Shown in pieces: positions 7,313 through 20,024 of a stretch of DNA of 33,884 nucleotides. The DNA comes from Circinella minor (lineage: Eukaryota > Mucoromycota > Mucoromycetes > Mucorales > Lichtheimiaceae), in assembly GCA_016758965.1 (NCBI GenBank), contig JAEPRB010000306.1, forward strand, positions 8,343 through 42,226, given 5' to 3'. The translations under genes and the position numbers were made by a program. Below the pieces are notes generated by a model. That model was not told the origin of the DNA and searched no databases. It worked only from the letters and a program-made list of their open reading frames with translations. Each line of letters begins with the position of its first letter. Within the stretch, counting starts at the first letter, position 1.

Positions 7313-10300
7313 ATGCTGGAAAAAGACATTCCTCATCGTGCAATATCACCTGGTAGTCCAAGAGGTATCGGACTACAACCTGATCCTCATGCACCGGAAC
7401 TTGATGTTCGATGGTAAGGAGCAGCTTATTATTTTTCTCAGGACTGTAAAGGTATTTAGTTATCTCCCAGAATAACTATACTAAAAAAAGTGAGAGATTT
7501 TAAAACACTTGTGTCAATTTTAGGTTTTATGCAGTGGATGAGCCAATCATTAATGACAATATACAGCAACGCTCTTATAAAAAGAATAAGAAATGGCTAG
7601 CTTTTTCAAAACGTGATTCAGACGCACTTGAGTGTGCACTTCAGGTATATATGCATTCTGTTTGAAAGAACAAGAAAAAAGTTGCGATTATGTAGTAGAA
7701 CTTTTATTTCTAAAAAAGATATTTTATCCATTTTCAGAGTAATGATATATCTATTACTGTACCAGTTAATGAAGACCATTTATTTGAAGTTAAAGTATTT
7801 TATCGTACATTGGCGCCAATCTATTGGGATGGACCAGTATATCCTGTGCGACGAGCAACATGGTTTATGCAAAACGATGGGCCGAAATGGATGCCTTGTG
7901 AGGAAGTTCTAGCGGAGCAATTCGAGGCTGGATACCGGTACGAAAGAGAGTAGAGTTGGACATATGTTGTACACCCATAGCATAATATTAAAACGTGGAT
8001 TGTTTGTATTTATGTGTATCTATTTATATATTTCTTATATTTCTTATTGCTATTTATTTTTATATATTAAAAGTAAACATAAACCATACGTAAATTCGGA
8101 CTACGAGGGAGCTAATAGTATCACTGCAGAGCAACGTCGACAATCGAAACGCCAATCTTTTCCTGTAGCTAAAAAAGAGGAAAGTGACGGAATATCAACA
8201 ACAACTATAGAAGAGAAGAAGTTAGAGTTGGCACTAGCAAAACGGCCCGTGGAACGACAGTGGAATCTATTGGGACCATATCTTGGACAATATGTTGCAT
8301 ATACTGGCGCAGATACAGCATGGTTGTTATCGTAAGTCTTTATTTTTCATTAATATTTTATCAGAGAAGCGGAACGGCGGCGTATAAATGAAGTAAATTA
8401 ATTTTGGGTGTGGACATACATATATATATGTGTGTGTGTGTGACGACATTTAGAAATAGTACAAGTAGTAAATTGGCAAAAAGCATTATTACTCGACTTA
8501 CTAACAAACAAAATTTGGGTGGAATACGATTAATTCGCGGATATCGTGCGGTGGATGAGCAATTACGTGGAATTAGCAAAGGAAAAACAACAAAAAATCA
8601 ATCTATCAATAATAATGAAACCCCAGATGACGGGATCTATCTGGAAACATCGAATAGCGAGAGCGATAATGAAGACGAACTGGATGATATCATGGATAGC
8701 AGTGGTGAACGCCGGATTGACCATCTTGTATTTGTGGTTCCAGGGTAAATTAATAATTGGCAAAGGGATATTACTCATTAAAACTTTGTATATGTTGATA
8801 AATTGAGTTATGCATGTATAGGGCAGGGCAGAGGTTTTCAGGTCAAACTGCAGTAGATGGTAATTAGCCGAAATTTACCGATGGTTAAAAATCTAACTCA
8901 TACTAACTGACATGTATATTCTGTAGATGTCAATGATTTACGTAAATCAATAAAAGTAGTATACCCAACAGCAATTGATTCGAATCGTCCTAACGGTATT
9001 CAAGTGTTACCAGTCCCGTGGAGAAAAGGGGTCAGGTTCGGTTTGACGGTCAAGGATCAGATAAGTAGTGGAGGTGAAGCAGATCTTGGAATGCCAGATG
9101 GAGATGATGGATCCCCTACACTCGACGAATTGACAGTGGACAGCGTACCTAATATACGAAACATGGTATCGGATGTTATTATGGATGGTAAAGTGAAGAA
9201 GGGGCAAAGAGGGAGAATTAGTATTATATGTCAATTATTTACTTTAGATGTGCATAACAGTACCACTTTATTTGACTCCAAAATACCGTGAACAAATGAC
9301 AATTACCTTATGCAAGCTCATTAATCGTATATATTTACGATTCATCAGCAAACATCCAGATTTCTTGGAACGTAATGGTCAGGTGTCAATTGTGGGGCAT
9401 TCATTAGGTGTAAGTTTTTGTTTTTTCCCTTTCATTTTTCTCGAGATATTGATATTTATTAGCTAGTAGGCTAACATTTGGAATTGAGGGTCCGAAATAA
9501 CAGGCATTAATTGCGTTTGATATGCTTTCAAGTCAACCAATGAATTCCTCTTCAACAGATATGAAAAACCAAGTGTTGGCTGCACTAGAACAAAATTCAA
9601 ATCATGATATGTTATCCAAATCACTTATGTTTATCACTCAAAACTTTTTTGCTCTTGGCTCACCGGCAGGCGTTATGCTGCTATTAAAAGGATACAGAAT
9701 CACATCAAGGAAAGAGTTTTCAAAACCTGGGACAGTTCCTAACCGTCGAGCTGTTCAATTTTGTTATCCGGCTGTTGAAAACTTGTACAATATTTTCCAT
9801 AAGGTAGTATATGAATATTTATATATAGGCATGAGTAATAGTATACCTTGCTGACTCTTGTGTACATATATCTATATACCTATGTATAATAGTCTGATCC
9901 TGTTGCCTATCGATTAGAGCCCTTGATATCACGACAATATGGAACGAATTTAAAGCCAGAGCCTATACCACGAATAAACGAATTAATGAAAGCTCAATTT
10001 AAAGCAGCATCCAAAAAGGGTAACACCAAAAACATCACGAATAGAGCAGGAGCTATGTACGAGTCAATTAAATATGGATTAACAGCCAACTTGGTAATGC
10101 GTGGGTTGGGACTTTCCCGACAGCAGATGTATGATGATATGGCTTCAGTCAATAATAGTGATGATGAAAATAATAGTCAAAGTGACACTGACGATAATAA
10201 CACCACTGCTGCAACAACAACAGCTATCACAAATACAAATATCAGTGCTACAGGTAGCCCTAATAATAACTCAGCAGATTGGCTCTCACCTGAACGACGT

Positions 10301-10612
10301 CAGCAGTATACACACTCACGATCGAACAGCGATTCAGCTATTCATCATGCAACAAATAGTAATAGCTTTTGGGCGAGTAGATTGGAACGACAATCAGGTA
10401 CTACACGAAGATCTCCTCCAGCACCGTTGAATATTTATTCCGAAGGTGCAAGGCGTGTACGTATGCTTAATAGGAGCGGTCGAGTAGATTATTGCTTACA
10501 AGAAAATCACCTGGAAAACCCTTATTGGAGTGCACTTAGTACACATCTTCAATATTGGAAAGATATGGATATAGCTGCTTTTCTTACGAGAGAAATTTAT
10601 AGAGACGATTAA
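7313..10612 (+). CDS. DDHD-domain phospholipase (PA-PLA1 family), ten exons
   Basis: Probable intracellular phospholipase A1 of the DDHD family (mammalian DDHD1/DDHD2/SEC23IP, yeast Ddl1 type), hydrolysing glycerophospholipids at organelle membranes. Exons: 7313-7413, 7524-7644, 7738-7937, 8074-8331, 8454-8744, 8822-8859, 8927-9187, 9261-9409, 9504-9803, 9893-10612. They join in frame to 812 residues. Exons 1-2 give VRWFYAVDEP and the WLAFSKRDSDALE of the N-terminal WWE-like part. The lipase motif GHSLG (Ser about 471) closes exon 8, followed by ALIAFDML. The DDHD region follows, with SDPVAYRLEP and, near the C-terminus, VDYCLQE, STHLQYW and KDMDIAAFLTREIY, which supply the conserved Asp and His. 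A Ser/Asn/Thr-rich insert lies at about 645-720. Exon 8 was started at 9261 because that gives DVPLYLTPKY. Intron 6 has a TACTAAC branch site. The expected VVHG-like motif reads VVPG. The gene is convergent with the VPS9 gene. Confidence 0.9.
8416..8442. repeat. CA/TA/TG simple repeat in DDHD intron 4
   Basis: A short alternating purine-pyrimidine run (ACATA, then TATATATATG, then TGTGTGTGTGTG) inside intron 4 of the DDHD phospholipase gene, just upstream of the acceptor at 8452-8453. It stands in for the usual polypyrimidine tract. Confidence 0.8.
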
Positions 10613-11115
10613 TTATTATCAAAGAATTGTATATGCTCTTTCCTTTTTTTTATTTAATAATTATTTTTTATCGCATCCATCCACCACACATACACACACA
10701 CACATTCCCGTTTATATTTAAAAATAAAATATTTATATATGTACATTTTTGTTCTCCATTCACCAAAATAGAGGAAAAACAGGAAGATTGTTAAGAAAAA
10801 ATCAAAATTAAAAAAAATAAGGTTTGTGAGGGAAAAGAAGAAAGAAAAATGTGGACCAATTGTTATGTGTACAAAATGCTTGAAAGGTTCTATTCTTCTA
10901 CTTTTCACCACTTTTTTTTTGGGGGGAGAGGATGAACCTTACATCACTATTAAGTGAAAAAAAGAAAAACAGAAATCGAGAGAGAGAGGAGGGGGTAAAA
11001 AAAAGAGATTAGTATAAAAAGGTTATAAAAAGTTTCCAGATAAATTTATCCTGCCAGGTTGAAGAGCTACTGTATGTATCCATAACTTCGCGGGGTATGT
11101 GTGTGTAAAGCTGTG
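10613..11115. other. Convergent 3' region between DDHD and VPS9 genes
   Basis: 503 bp between two stop codons of converging genes. It contains a short CA repeat (about 10685-10704), AATAAA-like sites usable on the plus strand (10724-10730), a GA-rich run (10978-10993) and several A-runs. No gene is seen. Transcripts from both sides probably end here. Confidence 0.6.
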
Positions 11116-14100
11116 TTATAAACGACGAACCGTTCTATAGGAACCTGTACGTTCCCCTACAATATCACCATCCAAACTTTGTAATCCGCGAAGAAAATCA
11201 CCCATTAAATCATCTTCATCGTTGCGGTGCATTGACCGTGGGTCGATACATATGGATGCTGGTCGTCGTAACCCTTCGTATTTATTACGGATATTGATAA
11301 TTTCTGGTGGGTGGTTTAATTTCTTACTGAACAAAGAGGACGTGGAACTGAGTGAACGTTCCAATCTTCGTGTATCATTGGATGTATTATGATCAAAACT
11401 TTTAACAGATCCTGTTGTTTGTGGAGAGGAAGGTCTGCTATTATTGGTAATACTTGGCGAAGTACAAAATCCTGGAAGTGGGCTTGAGTTGGAAATCGTA
11501 GGAAACGTGGTGGATATAATTGGTCTCGAGTGGCCGACATTATTGTTACTATTGTTGCTACCATGGAGAGTACCAAATGATGCAGGACGCCCTGTACCTG
11601 CATAATGTTGCTGATGATGATGACTATAAGTGGAAGATTTACCACTATTGGTAAGCATCCAATCATTAGTAATATCTAAACTTCTTCTGTTCATTTCTCG
11701 TGGAGTAGGAAGTACAATAGGTGGTCGGACAAGAACGCTAGGTGTAAGCGAGCTGCGGCGACTATTAATGTTACTTCCACCCGAGCCATACTGATCTTCG
11801 TATTGATCTTGTATTTCAGTTGCCAAGTGATGTAAATCGGCACTATGCGATTTACGATGACGTAGTCGTGACGACGGGGCTGTCAATGTATGTGGTTGCT
11901 GATGCTGCTGTTGTTTAGTGATAGCGATAACAGGAGCAGTAGAAGACGGTTGTGAAGACATCGAAACAGAGCGATAATGGGAAGTTGTATGCGGAACATT
12001 GTTCGCTGGAATTTGAGATGCTGAGCTAAATGATGTAGATCTCCCTCGAAAACTGGGTATTTGAGGCGACAAAGCTGACGAAGTGGAGTTTGCAGAAAGT
12101 GTTGACATGCCGGAACTTGCATCGTGCAAAGAGAGTGGGTCTACTTTTAGAAAGTCCGTTGCAGCTTTTAAGGTAACAAGAGCAAAACTTTAAAAAACAT
12201 ATATGGTTAGTAAATATTTAATGTTAACTTCGTATGTTAACCATCAAATATATAAAGAACGAAATCTAATTTACCTATGCTCCGAACGTTCAATATGAGA
12301 CAAGCGAAAATGTTCCATATAAAATACTAAACTGGCAATACGTGATATCCGACTATGAACAAGAATATAAGCAAATAATGGTATCATTTCATCGGCTGTC
12401 ACCGGGGAATCTATTATGGCATCTTATTAGTGTTATTATTAGTTTTAACGAGTGACAAAGAGATAAAAAAAATTTCATACCATCGGGCGTCGTCATATTG
12501 ACAGAGATACTTTGGATATAATTTGTTACAGCCTCAGTGATGAGATCTAAGGTGGTACGAATACATGCAAGTTTTTCTAATGGGGTAAATGCCAGATGAT
12601 CGGAAGCTCCTGGGAATGCCCTCGACGGTTTTTCTTCGTCAATTGATACTGAGATTGGAGGTGCAGAATCAGTATCTACCCGACGCAAACATGTAATAGC
12701 CGCCTCAAAACATTCAAGCTGCATATCCGCCATTGGATGGCTTACTGAATATCGATTTAATGTAATGGATTCTTTAGCATAAGTATTACATATTGATTCT
12801 AGATAATTATCTTGAGAATGCAAAATAGATCGTAGAGATTGGACCCAAATCTTTTCATGCAAAAATCCCATGACAACACTATTCACACAGTTATAAAAAG
12901 TAAGTATAAAAAATAAATAAAATTAGATATTTTGCCAAAATAGGATGAAATGACGACATTACTTTTCCACTAGCTCTAAAAAGTGATCGTGCTCAGTTTG
13001 CAATCTGCAGGCATCACGTAAGAGCTTATTTCTTTGTAGTATAGTCTAATAAAAAAACGTTACAATAAATGGGAATATAGGTTAATATTAAACATACATT
13101 AATGTTATGATAAATATAAAATGAAAATTTACCTGATATGCTTTTATATACATGTGTTGAATTTTTTCTACTGTATACGCATTAAATCCTCGAATGTACA
13201 CGTACGTCTCTACAAATTTTTGGACAGTCAATTGAAGCTCTTGCATGGCTTCAGCATTTTCGGGAAACATATTGAGAAAGTCCAAATCGCTAGACGGAAT
13301 CGCAATCAGCTGAGCAAAAAGAAAGTTATGGCGCGCGCCACATGTTATATTTATTATTATTATTTTTATAAACTTACGTTTTTGAATTTCGTGTAGTTGT
13401 AATTGATATAGTATTTGGACTTCGAGGTTGTTGTTGTAGCTTTTCATAATCAAAATTAATAAATTTAGTATTTCAAAAATATTGTCAGCGTTATTATTGT
13501 TGTCAAGGGAAACAAATTATTTTACATACCGGTGCTTCTCCTTCTAATGGTCTTTCAATCATTAGTACTCGAATTTTTTTTCTTGCAACATAAACCCATT
13601 CTTCAGCCATCACATTTAGCGTTCTCGGCTCTTTAAATCCTATTCAAAGAAAACAATAATAATAGGATCAGGTGTCATCAAATATAAGCACTGTGAATTA
13701 TTATTAATATTCTCACTTACCGGAGACTGTGCTGATTATCGGAAGTTCAATCGCTATCACTTTACCATTCGCCGCTTGATACTGTTCACGGTAATATGGG
13801 GAAGGATTGTAAGAATGTGTCTCTATAATTATGGATAAAAATGAATGAGTTTTATGTTGGTTGGTTTAGTTGTTAATAAATATAAAAGAAAGCAAAATGT
13901 AAGTTCAGCTCATAAAAATCATAGTCAGATAGAGAAAAAGAAAAAGAAAAGCACTCTTTCCAAATTATTCGCGATTAGAACCAAGGTTTCCAGTTTTTCC
14001 TTAAATAGCGCAGCAAAGAGAGAAAGAAAGAGTTCCCCAAAATTTTATGCAGCAAAAAAAAAAAAAAAAAAAAAAAAAGAGCTACACATGCGGCAGAATA

Positions 14101-14611
14101 AGGAAAAAAGGAAAAGGAAAGATAGATAAAAAAACTTACCAATAAAATCTTTTGTTAAAATTAATCCTTCCAAAGATCGTGAATGGGGTACACATACGAC
14201 AGAAGAACGAGAAAAGATCAAGTTAAAATGTGAACGAATATATCTATAAAATCGGTTATGTTCCAACTCCTCTGGTTCCAAAGCTACTGTTGGAGGATGA
14301 GCAATGGAGGCAGAACGTGATCGAGACGATGTTGACGATGAAGGTGACGGGTTAGGTGAAGTGCCTGCTTTCGCTTGTACCATAGATATGAGTGTAGGGT
14401 ATGGTTGTTGTTGTTGCTCCCTATTATTATTGTTACTGGAATGTTCAATGCTCGTGTTGTTGTTGTTGTGTTGGCTGCCCACATTATTGCTTCCATGGCT
14501 GCAACCAACGATTCCAAGAGAAGTTGAAGACAATTGTGAATGTTGATGTGCATTGTGCTCTCTTTTTTTCTTTACACTATTTCTAAAAAGGTAGGGAAAC
14601 GCAAAGGACAT
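11116..14611 (-). CDS. VPS9-domain protein (putative Rab5-type GEF), nine exons
   Basis: Probable guanine-nucleotide exchange factor for endosomal Rab GTPases. Minus-strand exons: 14611-14140, 13822-13721, 13639-13530, 13419-13378, 13309-13133, 13045-12963, 12878-12481, 12422-12275, 12187-11116. They join to 867 residues. The N-terminus is Ser/Asn/Gln-rich (about 20-115). A conserved region follows (EHNRFYRYIRSHFNLIF, SYNPSPYYREQY, AEEWVYVARKKIRVL). The VPS9 domain spans about 425-525: TPLEKLACI, then SPVTADEMIPLFAYILV with Asp472, then SLVFYMEHFR and TLKAATDFL. The long C-terminal tail is low complexity and Ser/Thr-rich. Phe512 stands where family members usually have the functional Tyr. Exon 4 (14 codons) uses an acceptor at 13420-13421; other acceptors break the frame. 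The start is the first ATG, but a TTTCTAG just upstream could be an acceptor, so an extra 5' exon is possible. The yeast counterpart may be Muk1-like; that is unproven. Confidence 0.82.
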
Positions 14612-15874
14612 GACCAACTAGAAAAAAGGTAAAAAAAGGGAACTTTTTTTAATGGAGCTTTATTGAGAAATGAAGTGTAAAAAAAGAAGCTGCGAACTAT
14701 GCCAGCCGCAAAAAAAAAAAAAAAAAAAAAGGCCCAGGGGGCGATTAGCGTCGGAAAGCAAACAGCGAAATGCTTTTTTTACACTGGCATGAAACTCTCT
14801 TTATTCCCCTGAGTATTCAAAATGAACCTGTACGACATCCGTTTTTTTCTGCTTCTTCTTTTCCCCAAAACTAAAAATCGTATATTTATTCAATAAACAA
14901 AGTAGCTATTATGGAAAATAGGTGAAAAGAAACGATTTTTCTCAGTTAACAGATATATTATATTGAATTTTAAGAACATCCATAGCACCTGGATCATGGC
15001 AACAAATTGATTGTCATATAATGCGGTATGTTGCATGAGAAATTTGTTTTAGATATTTAACTATTTGTGTATGTAGTATATATAGATAAATGTCATTCAT
15101 ATTTTTGATTCAGTGCTTTTAAAATGGCCGGGTGAGGGACTTGTTGCTAATGAATCAATATGATAAGGAAAAGACCAACTAAGTCAGTTTTCCATCGTTT
15201 AATATTTCTCTATAATACAACAGATGTGTGGCGCAGTTATTTTGGGCAGTTGAACTGTTTTCTTTTCCATGTAACTACCGCATTTTTATATCCTGTCTTT
15301 CGTTTTTAATCAGTGTGCACTTACTCCGGTTTTTTATGACAGTGGCTAATATGTTGTCATCATACAAGTAGACTTCGCCTTTTATTTTGAAATTGTTGTC
15401 AATAGTTTTATTTACAAATAGGCTCCAAGTGTTTCGTATATCTCCTGGCACAAAATATGTTTTGAACGATTCTCCTACCGTCTTTTTTTCTTTTGTGAAT
15501 TGTTGTCAATTATTTGTAAAGCTTTCCGTGACGATTCAGTTTGTTTATTATAAACTGCATATTTATTTCGATATAGCCTCTTGGAATATTGTTATTGCAT
15601 GATTTTCTGTCTTTTTAGACATTATTACAGGATATATCTACTATGGTATAGTATTTTATTCTGATGTATTATTTAAATAAATTATCGCGTCTTATCAATC
15701 AGAAAATAAAAAAAAAAGTATCGTATTTATACTACAAGGGGTCATATTTATTGTCTGTTTGTTGACTGGAACATGCCAGAAAAAAACTGCGGATATTAAA
15801 ACGCGCGTGGTTCTGTAGACGGACGAATAAAGCCGACAAAAAAATATAACCATAAGTTATATATTATATACACG
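14612..15874. promoter_or_regulatory. Divergent intergenic region, VPS9 and CHORD genes
   Basis: 1.26 kb between two start codons pointing away from each other, so it should hold both promoters. It has an A-run at about 14709-14730 and many AT-rich blocks. A 71-codon plus-strand frame (15387-15602) looks non-coding (Phe/Val/Tyr-rich, no homology recognised). No specific transcription-factor site is claimed. Confidence 0.5.
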
Positions 15875-17394
15875 ATGCCAAAGTGCACTCATAAAGGTTG
15901 CAGCAAGGATTTCGACGAAAAAGACAACAAAGATAATGGTAAAATGAGATCGAATTTGATTTATCCAATTGATGACCCGTTGAGATTTTTAAAATGACAA
16001 AAATGTATTAATTAACATGATAAAATATAATAGCTTGTCAATTCCATTCCGGCGCACCCGTCTTTCATGAAGGTAAAAAATAAAAAAAAGAATATAACCA
16101 AAAATAAAAAAGTTTTTTTTTATTTATTGTTTATATAATATTTTCCTATTTTATCTAATCTTGTTCTTTACTTCCATGTGTGGATTTGTGTGTAAATGTG
16201 TATAATGCGAAAAAAAATAAAATAGGATTGAAGGGTTGGTCATGCTGTGAGAAACGAGTAATTGAATTTGACGAATTCCTTAAAATTCCTGGTTGTACAT
16301 TTGGGCGCCATAGTACGGAGAAGCCTGCTGATGCAACAAAACCAACAGATTCAACAACTACGAAATCAGAACCTAGCAAAGTGACCAAAGAAGGTGTAGA
16401 AGTGTATGGACAACAACCACAATCCCAATCCCCTGTAGTTCCCAAGGCAACGACACCGGCAGTTGAGACCGAAAAAAAAGAGGAAATTGAAGAAGAGGAT
16501 GACGAAAGTATAACTGTTGCTCCAGGTACAGCTTGTAAGCGAAAAGGTTGTGGAAAACAATATAAGGATGATGCGACGTCCCGTGGACACGGTGCCGAAG
16601 CTAAATGTGTTTATCATCCTGGCACCCCCATTTTCCATGAAGGTTCAAAGGGATGGAGTTGCTGTAAGCGTCGCGTGTTGGAGTTCGATGAATTCCTCAA
16701 AATTCAAGGCTGTAAAGAAGGGAAACATTTGTTTGTTGGAAACCCTAATAGTGCTAAACAAGAAGAATTGATCGATTGTCGAACTGACTGGTATCAAACC
16801 CAAACACATATTATCTTCAGTGTGTTTGCAAAGGATAAGGTGGACAGTCAGGTATCATTTGACAAAGAGTCAATTACCATTGATATCAAGATGAAGAATA
16901 GTCGTCGTTATAAAAAGACTATTCCACTTTATACTGTAAGATGGACTCTTTTTTCTTTTTGACTTTATAATGCATCTATGTGTGTATTAAGGGTGGGTGA
17001 AGGTTGGGTTGAAATATATAGATCATAAATGGGAATTTAATATTATGAATAGATATGATCGATTAATTAACAATTGGAATTTATTATTTCTTTAGTCGAT
17101 TAATCCTGATGAGTCCAAATTTACAGTATTGACTACTAAATTGGAGCTTAAACTGAAAAAGACTAGTGGTATATCGTGGCCATCATTAGAACCTTCAAAT
17201 GCTACATCATATTCTACATTTGGAGTGACCGGAGGCGGTGGCAGCGTGGGAGCCAAGGAGGTTTGTTTTAACATAAGAGAAAGGGGACAATGGGAGAAGC
17301 GTAAAAAAAGATATATGGGTTTCCTTACACGTAGTTTATGATTTTGTAGATGACATACAATAGTGATTCTCCATTCCAGGCTACAAAAAAATAA
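15875..17394 (+). CDS. CHORD and CS domain protein (CHORDC1/RAR1-like HSP90 co-chaperone)
   Basis: Zinc-binding co-chaperone that in animals (CHORDC1/morgana) and plants (RAR1) works with HSP90 and SGT1. Exons: 15875-15938, 16034-16072, 16226-16935, 17096-17260, 17380-17394, giving 330 residues. CHORD1 spans residues 4-63 (C4, C9, C23, H26, H33, C41, C42, C58, H63). CHORD2 spans about 138-202 (CKRKGCGKQ, CVYHPGTPIFHEG, KGWSCCKRRVLEFDEFLKI). A Thr/Lys/Glu-rich linker separates them. The CS domain follows (about 216-305: DWYQTQTHIIFSVFAKD, IDIKMKNSRRYKKTIPLY, KLELKLKKTSGISWPSLE). This two-CHORD plus CS order is that of CHORDC1 rather than plant RAR1, which lacks CS. The last exon is only 15 bases (GCT to TAA) behind a GTTTGT donor. 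If that intron is retained, the frame continues for 26 other residues to a stop at 17341. Confidence 0.93.
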
Positions 17395-17803
17395 TGCATA
17401 CATTATAAAATAAAATAAAAAGAGATCTGCATTAGAAAGGTGCACACACAGGATTATTGAATCGTTAGCAATATGAATTTGGGGGGAGAAGATTATATAA
17501 CAATAACAGCAGGTTTTAAACTTGGGGGGGAGTCCAATGAGGCGCAGGTTTCTTACATTATTATTACAATCCAAAGGCGCAGTATGTATTTGTGTATCTG
17601 TGTACTATTTTTCTTCTTCCAGTTTCCTTTTTCTTTCTTTGAAATAGAACTAAAGATAGATTTTAACGCCATTACTTTTTTTCTTTTCTTTTTTCTTTTT
17701 TTTTTTTTTTTGAGTTTTTTTGGGTGACCTTTTTTTTTTCTTTTTTTTCCTTTTTTTTTTCTCTTTTTTATTATTTTTAATTTTTATACATTAAAAACGT
17801 ATC
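17395..17803. promoter_or_regulatory. Intergenic region upstream of alpha-arrestin gene
   Basis: 409 bp between the CHORD gene stop and the arrestin start. Positions about 17675-17770 are almost pure T with scattered C and G. Such pyrimidine-rich tracts are common just upstream of fungal start codons. A plus-strand frame at 17473-17727 runs through this tract and looks non-coding. Confidence 0.55.
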
Positions 17804-20024
17804 ATGAGAGGCCGTGCAAAGTCAGGCAAAACAATTGATATTGTATTAAACGAAGAAAAGTTTTACTTTTCCGGTGACTCATTACAAGGTACCTTTTTAC
17901 TATTAACTATTTAAAATAAGCTTTCTTTTTAAGACCTTTTTTTTTGTGCTTAAACAATTGTCGACTCTAAATCACGTATACATAATAGGTGCCGTCATTG
18001 TTCACCCCAAAAATTCTACCAAAACTACTCAAATTATTCTCAGGTTCACTGGTGAAGTGGTTCTTTCAGTAAAGGATAAAGAAATTATCACTTTATTTCA
18101 GCGTGCGCAAAATATACAAGTTTCTCCTGATAATGATAATAAGACGACTATCTTGGAAGCAAAGCAACATACGTTTCCTTTTAACTTTGAGGTTCCCAAA
18201 GGTATCGAACTCCCAAGTACAATGGAGGTTAGTATAAAAATATTATGAAAATTACTAATTAAAAAACTTGGAAGAGAACCATTTTTATCATTAAAATAAT
18301 AATCACTCGATTGAAACTTTTTTTTTTCAGTTTGCGAAAAAAGCCAAAGTACGATATATTTTGACAGCAATCCATGACCGACCAATGGTACCCGAGTCAT
18401 TTTGCCCAAAAGCTCAATATATTGTACCAATACTTGAATATATCGATATCGAAGCACCTCAATTTAAATTTCCTCAAGGTAAAACAGCTTCTACACCTTC
18501 TCTTTCTAGTAAACAATGTCAATTAAAAATGACGATTCCACGCACGGGTTATTCACGAGGTAAGTAGTAATAGTAATAATAACAGTTATCATGGTTAAAC
18601 TAAAAAAGGGACATGGAAAAAAGGGTAAATAAAAAAAATTGAGCAAATACACTAAAAAAATATCATCATGCTTACATCATTTTCCTCAAAAAATAGGGGA
18701 TATCGTTACCATCAATACAATTATCACATGTTCAGAATCATTAGTTGTTACAAAAGGATTACGTGTGGATCTTATACGTATAGTAGATATTCGTAGTGGC
18801 CGACATCGATTTGTCAAAGAGGATGTACTAAAAACAACTGAACATGACTTGAACATTATTGGACCCTATAATTTTTCACAAGCTGTATCATGTCAAATGC
18901 CCATTCCAACATCAACTCCTCCGACGATCGGGTATGACGGAATGACGCTTCGTATGTATTACCAAATTCGAGCTAAAGTACGTCTCACAGATATTATCGA
19001 CAAGCCAAAAATGGTTACACTCGAACTTCCTATCGCTGTTGGTACTTGGCCTTTAGCCGATATTCCTATTGACGACGATGATGACGATGATTCTTTAATG
19101 ATGTCTGTTGCCTCAGATATTGATGAACCTATTTCAGTAGCACACCACGACAATAATAATAATAATTATGTCAACAACAGTAACAGTAATAATAGTAAAA
19201 AGAATAGTACTTTCCGAATGAGTGGTGATATTACTGCTTTTACATTAAAGCAAAAAAAATATCAAAATAGCACACCTAATATTGCATTGACACCACAACA
19301 GACAATAGACGAGGCAATCATAGATAGATCAGACAGTAAATCATCAAAAAGGTCGGAATCTTCTTGGCATTCAAATCAATCTTGGGATTCGCAACCACTT
19401 TCACGTAATACTTCCTTAACAACACCAGACAAACTATCATCATCTTCATCGTTTGCAAGAACACCTACTTTAATCGAACCTTCATTAGCACCTTCTCTAC
19501 AATCAACACCATTTTCTAACAGTACTAATCGTAATAGCATCCATTTGGATCATTATTCACCTACTTATCATTATCAACAATTACCACAACCACAACAACA
19601 GCAATATCGACAGTCTTCTTTTTTTCCTTCTGCAACGACTTCTACATCATATCCTCCACCCCCAAGGCCTTATTATCCTGCTCCTGTACCCGCCAGAGTA
19701 CATGATGATCCAATTATGATGGGTTTCTCATCCGTACCGGCTCCACCTTACTCAATACCACAAAACTTACCTTCTAATGTTCCGAATCATACTCTTCAAC
19801 CTATATCACAAACGGCTACACATCAACCACAAGCACAATCTATGAATCATCATATAACTTCTTCCTCACCTCCCATACCCCAATTTAACGTTAAACAACC
19901 TAGTGACACTTATATGATAGATTCCTCTGATGACTCGTCCGATGACGATGGGGATTTACTGCGTATTGTACGCAAAAATAAAATAGCTGAACAAAAAAGA
20001 AAGCAACAATCCATGCGTTTCTAG
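17804..20024 (+). CDS. Alpha-arrestin (arrestin-related trafficking adaptor), four exons
   Basis: Probable cytosolic ubiquitin-ligase adaptor for endocytosis of plasma-membrane transporters. Exons: 17804-17888, 17989-18227, 18331-18559, 18697-20024, giving 626 residues. The arrestin N domain covers about 9-165 (IDIVLNEEKFYFSGDSLQG, IILRFTGEVVLSV, FPFNFEVPKGIELPSTME, VRYILTA). The arrestin C domain covers about 185-305 (GDIVTINTIITCSESLVVTKG, LRMYYQIRAKVRL, GTWPLADIPI). An acidic Asp run at about 310-316 begins a long Ser/Asn/Gln/Pro-rich tail. PY motifs recruit Rsp5-type ligases. I see APPY near residues 533-536 and RPYY earlier but no exact PPxY. The start is the only ATG ahead of the first beta-strand. 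The gene is in tandem with the CHORD gene. Confidence 0.9.

Noticed and set aside
15387..15602. 71-codon ORF between the VPS9 and CHORD genes
   Set aside because: Hydrophobic AT-rich composition, no recognisable motif, no splice partners and no conserved neighbour.
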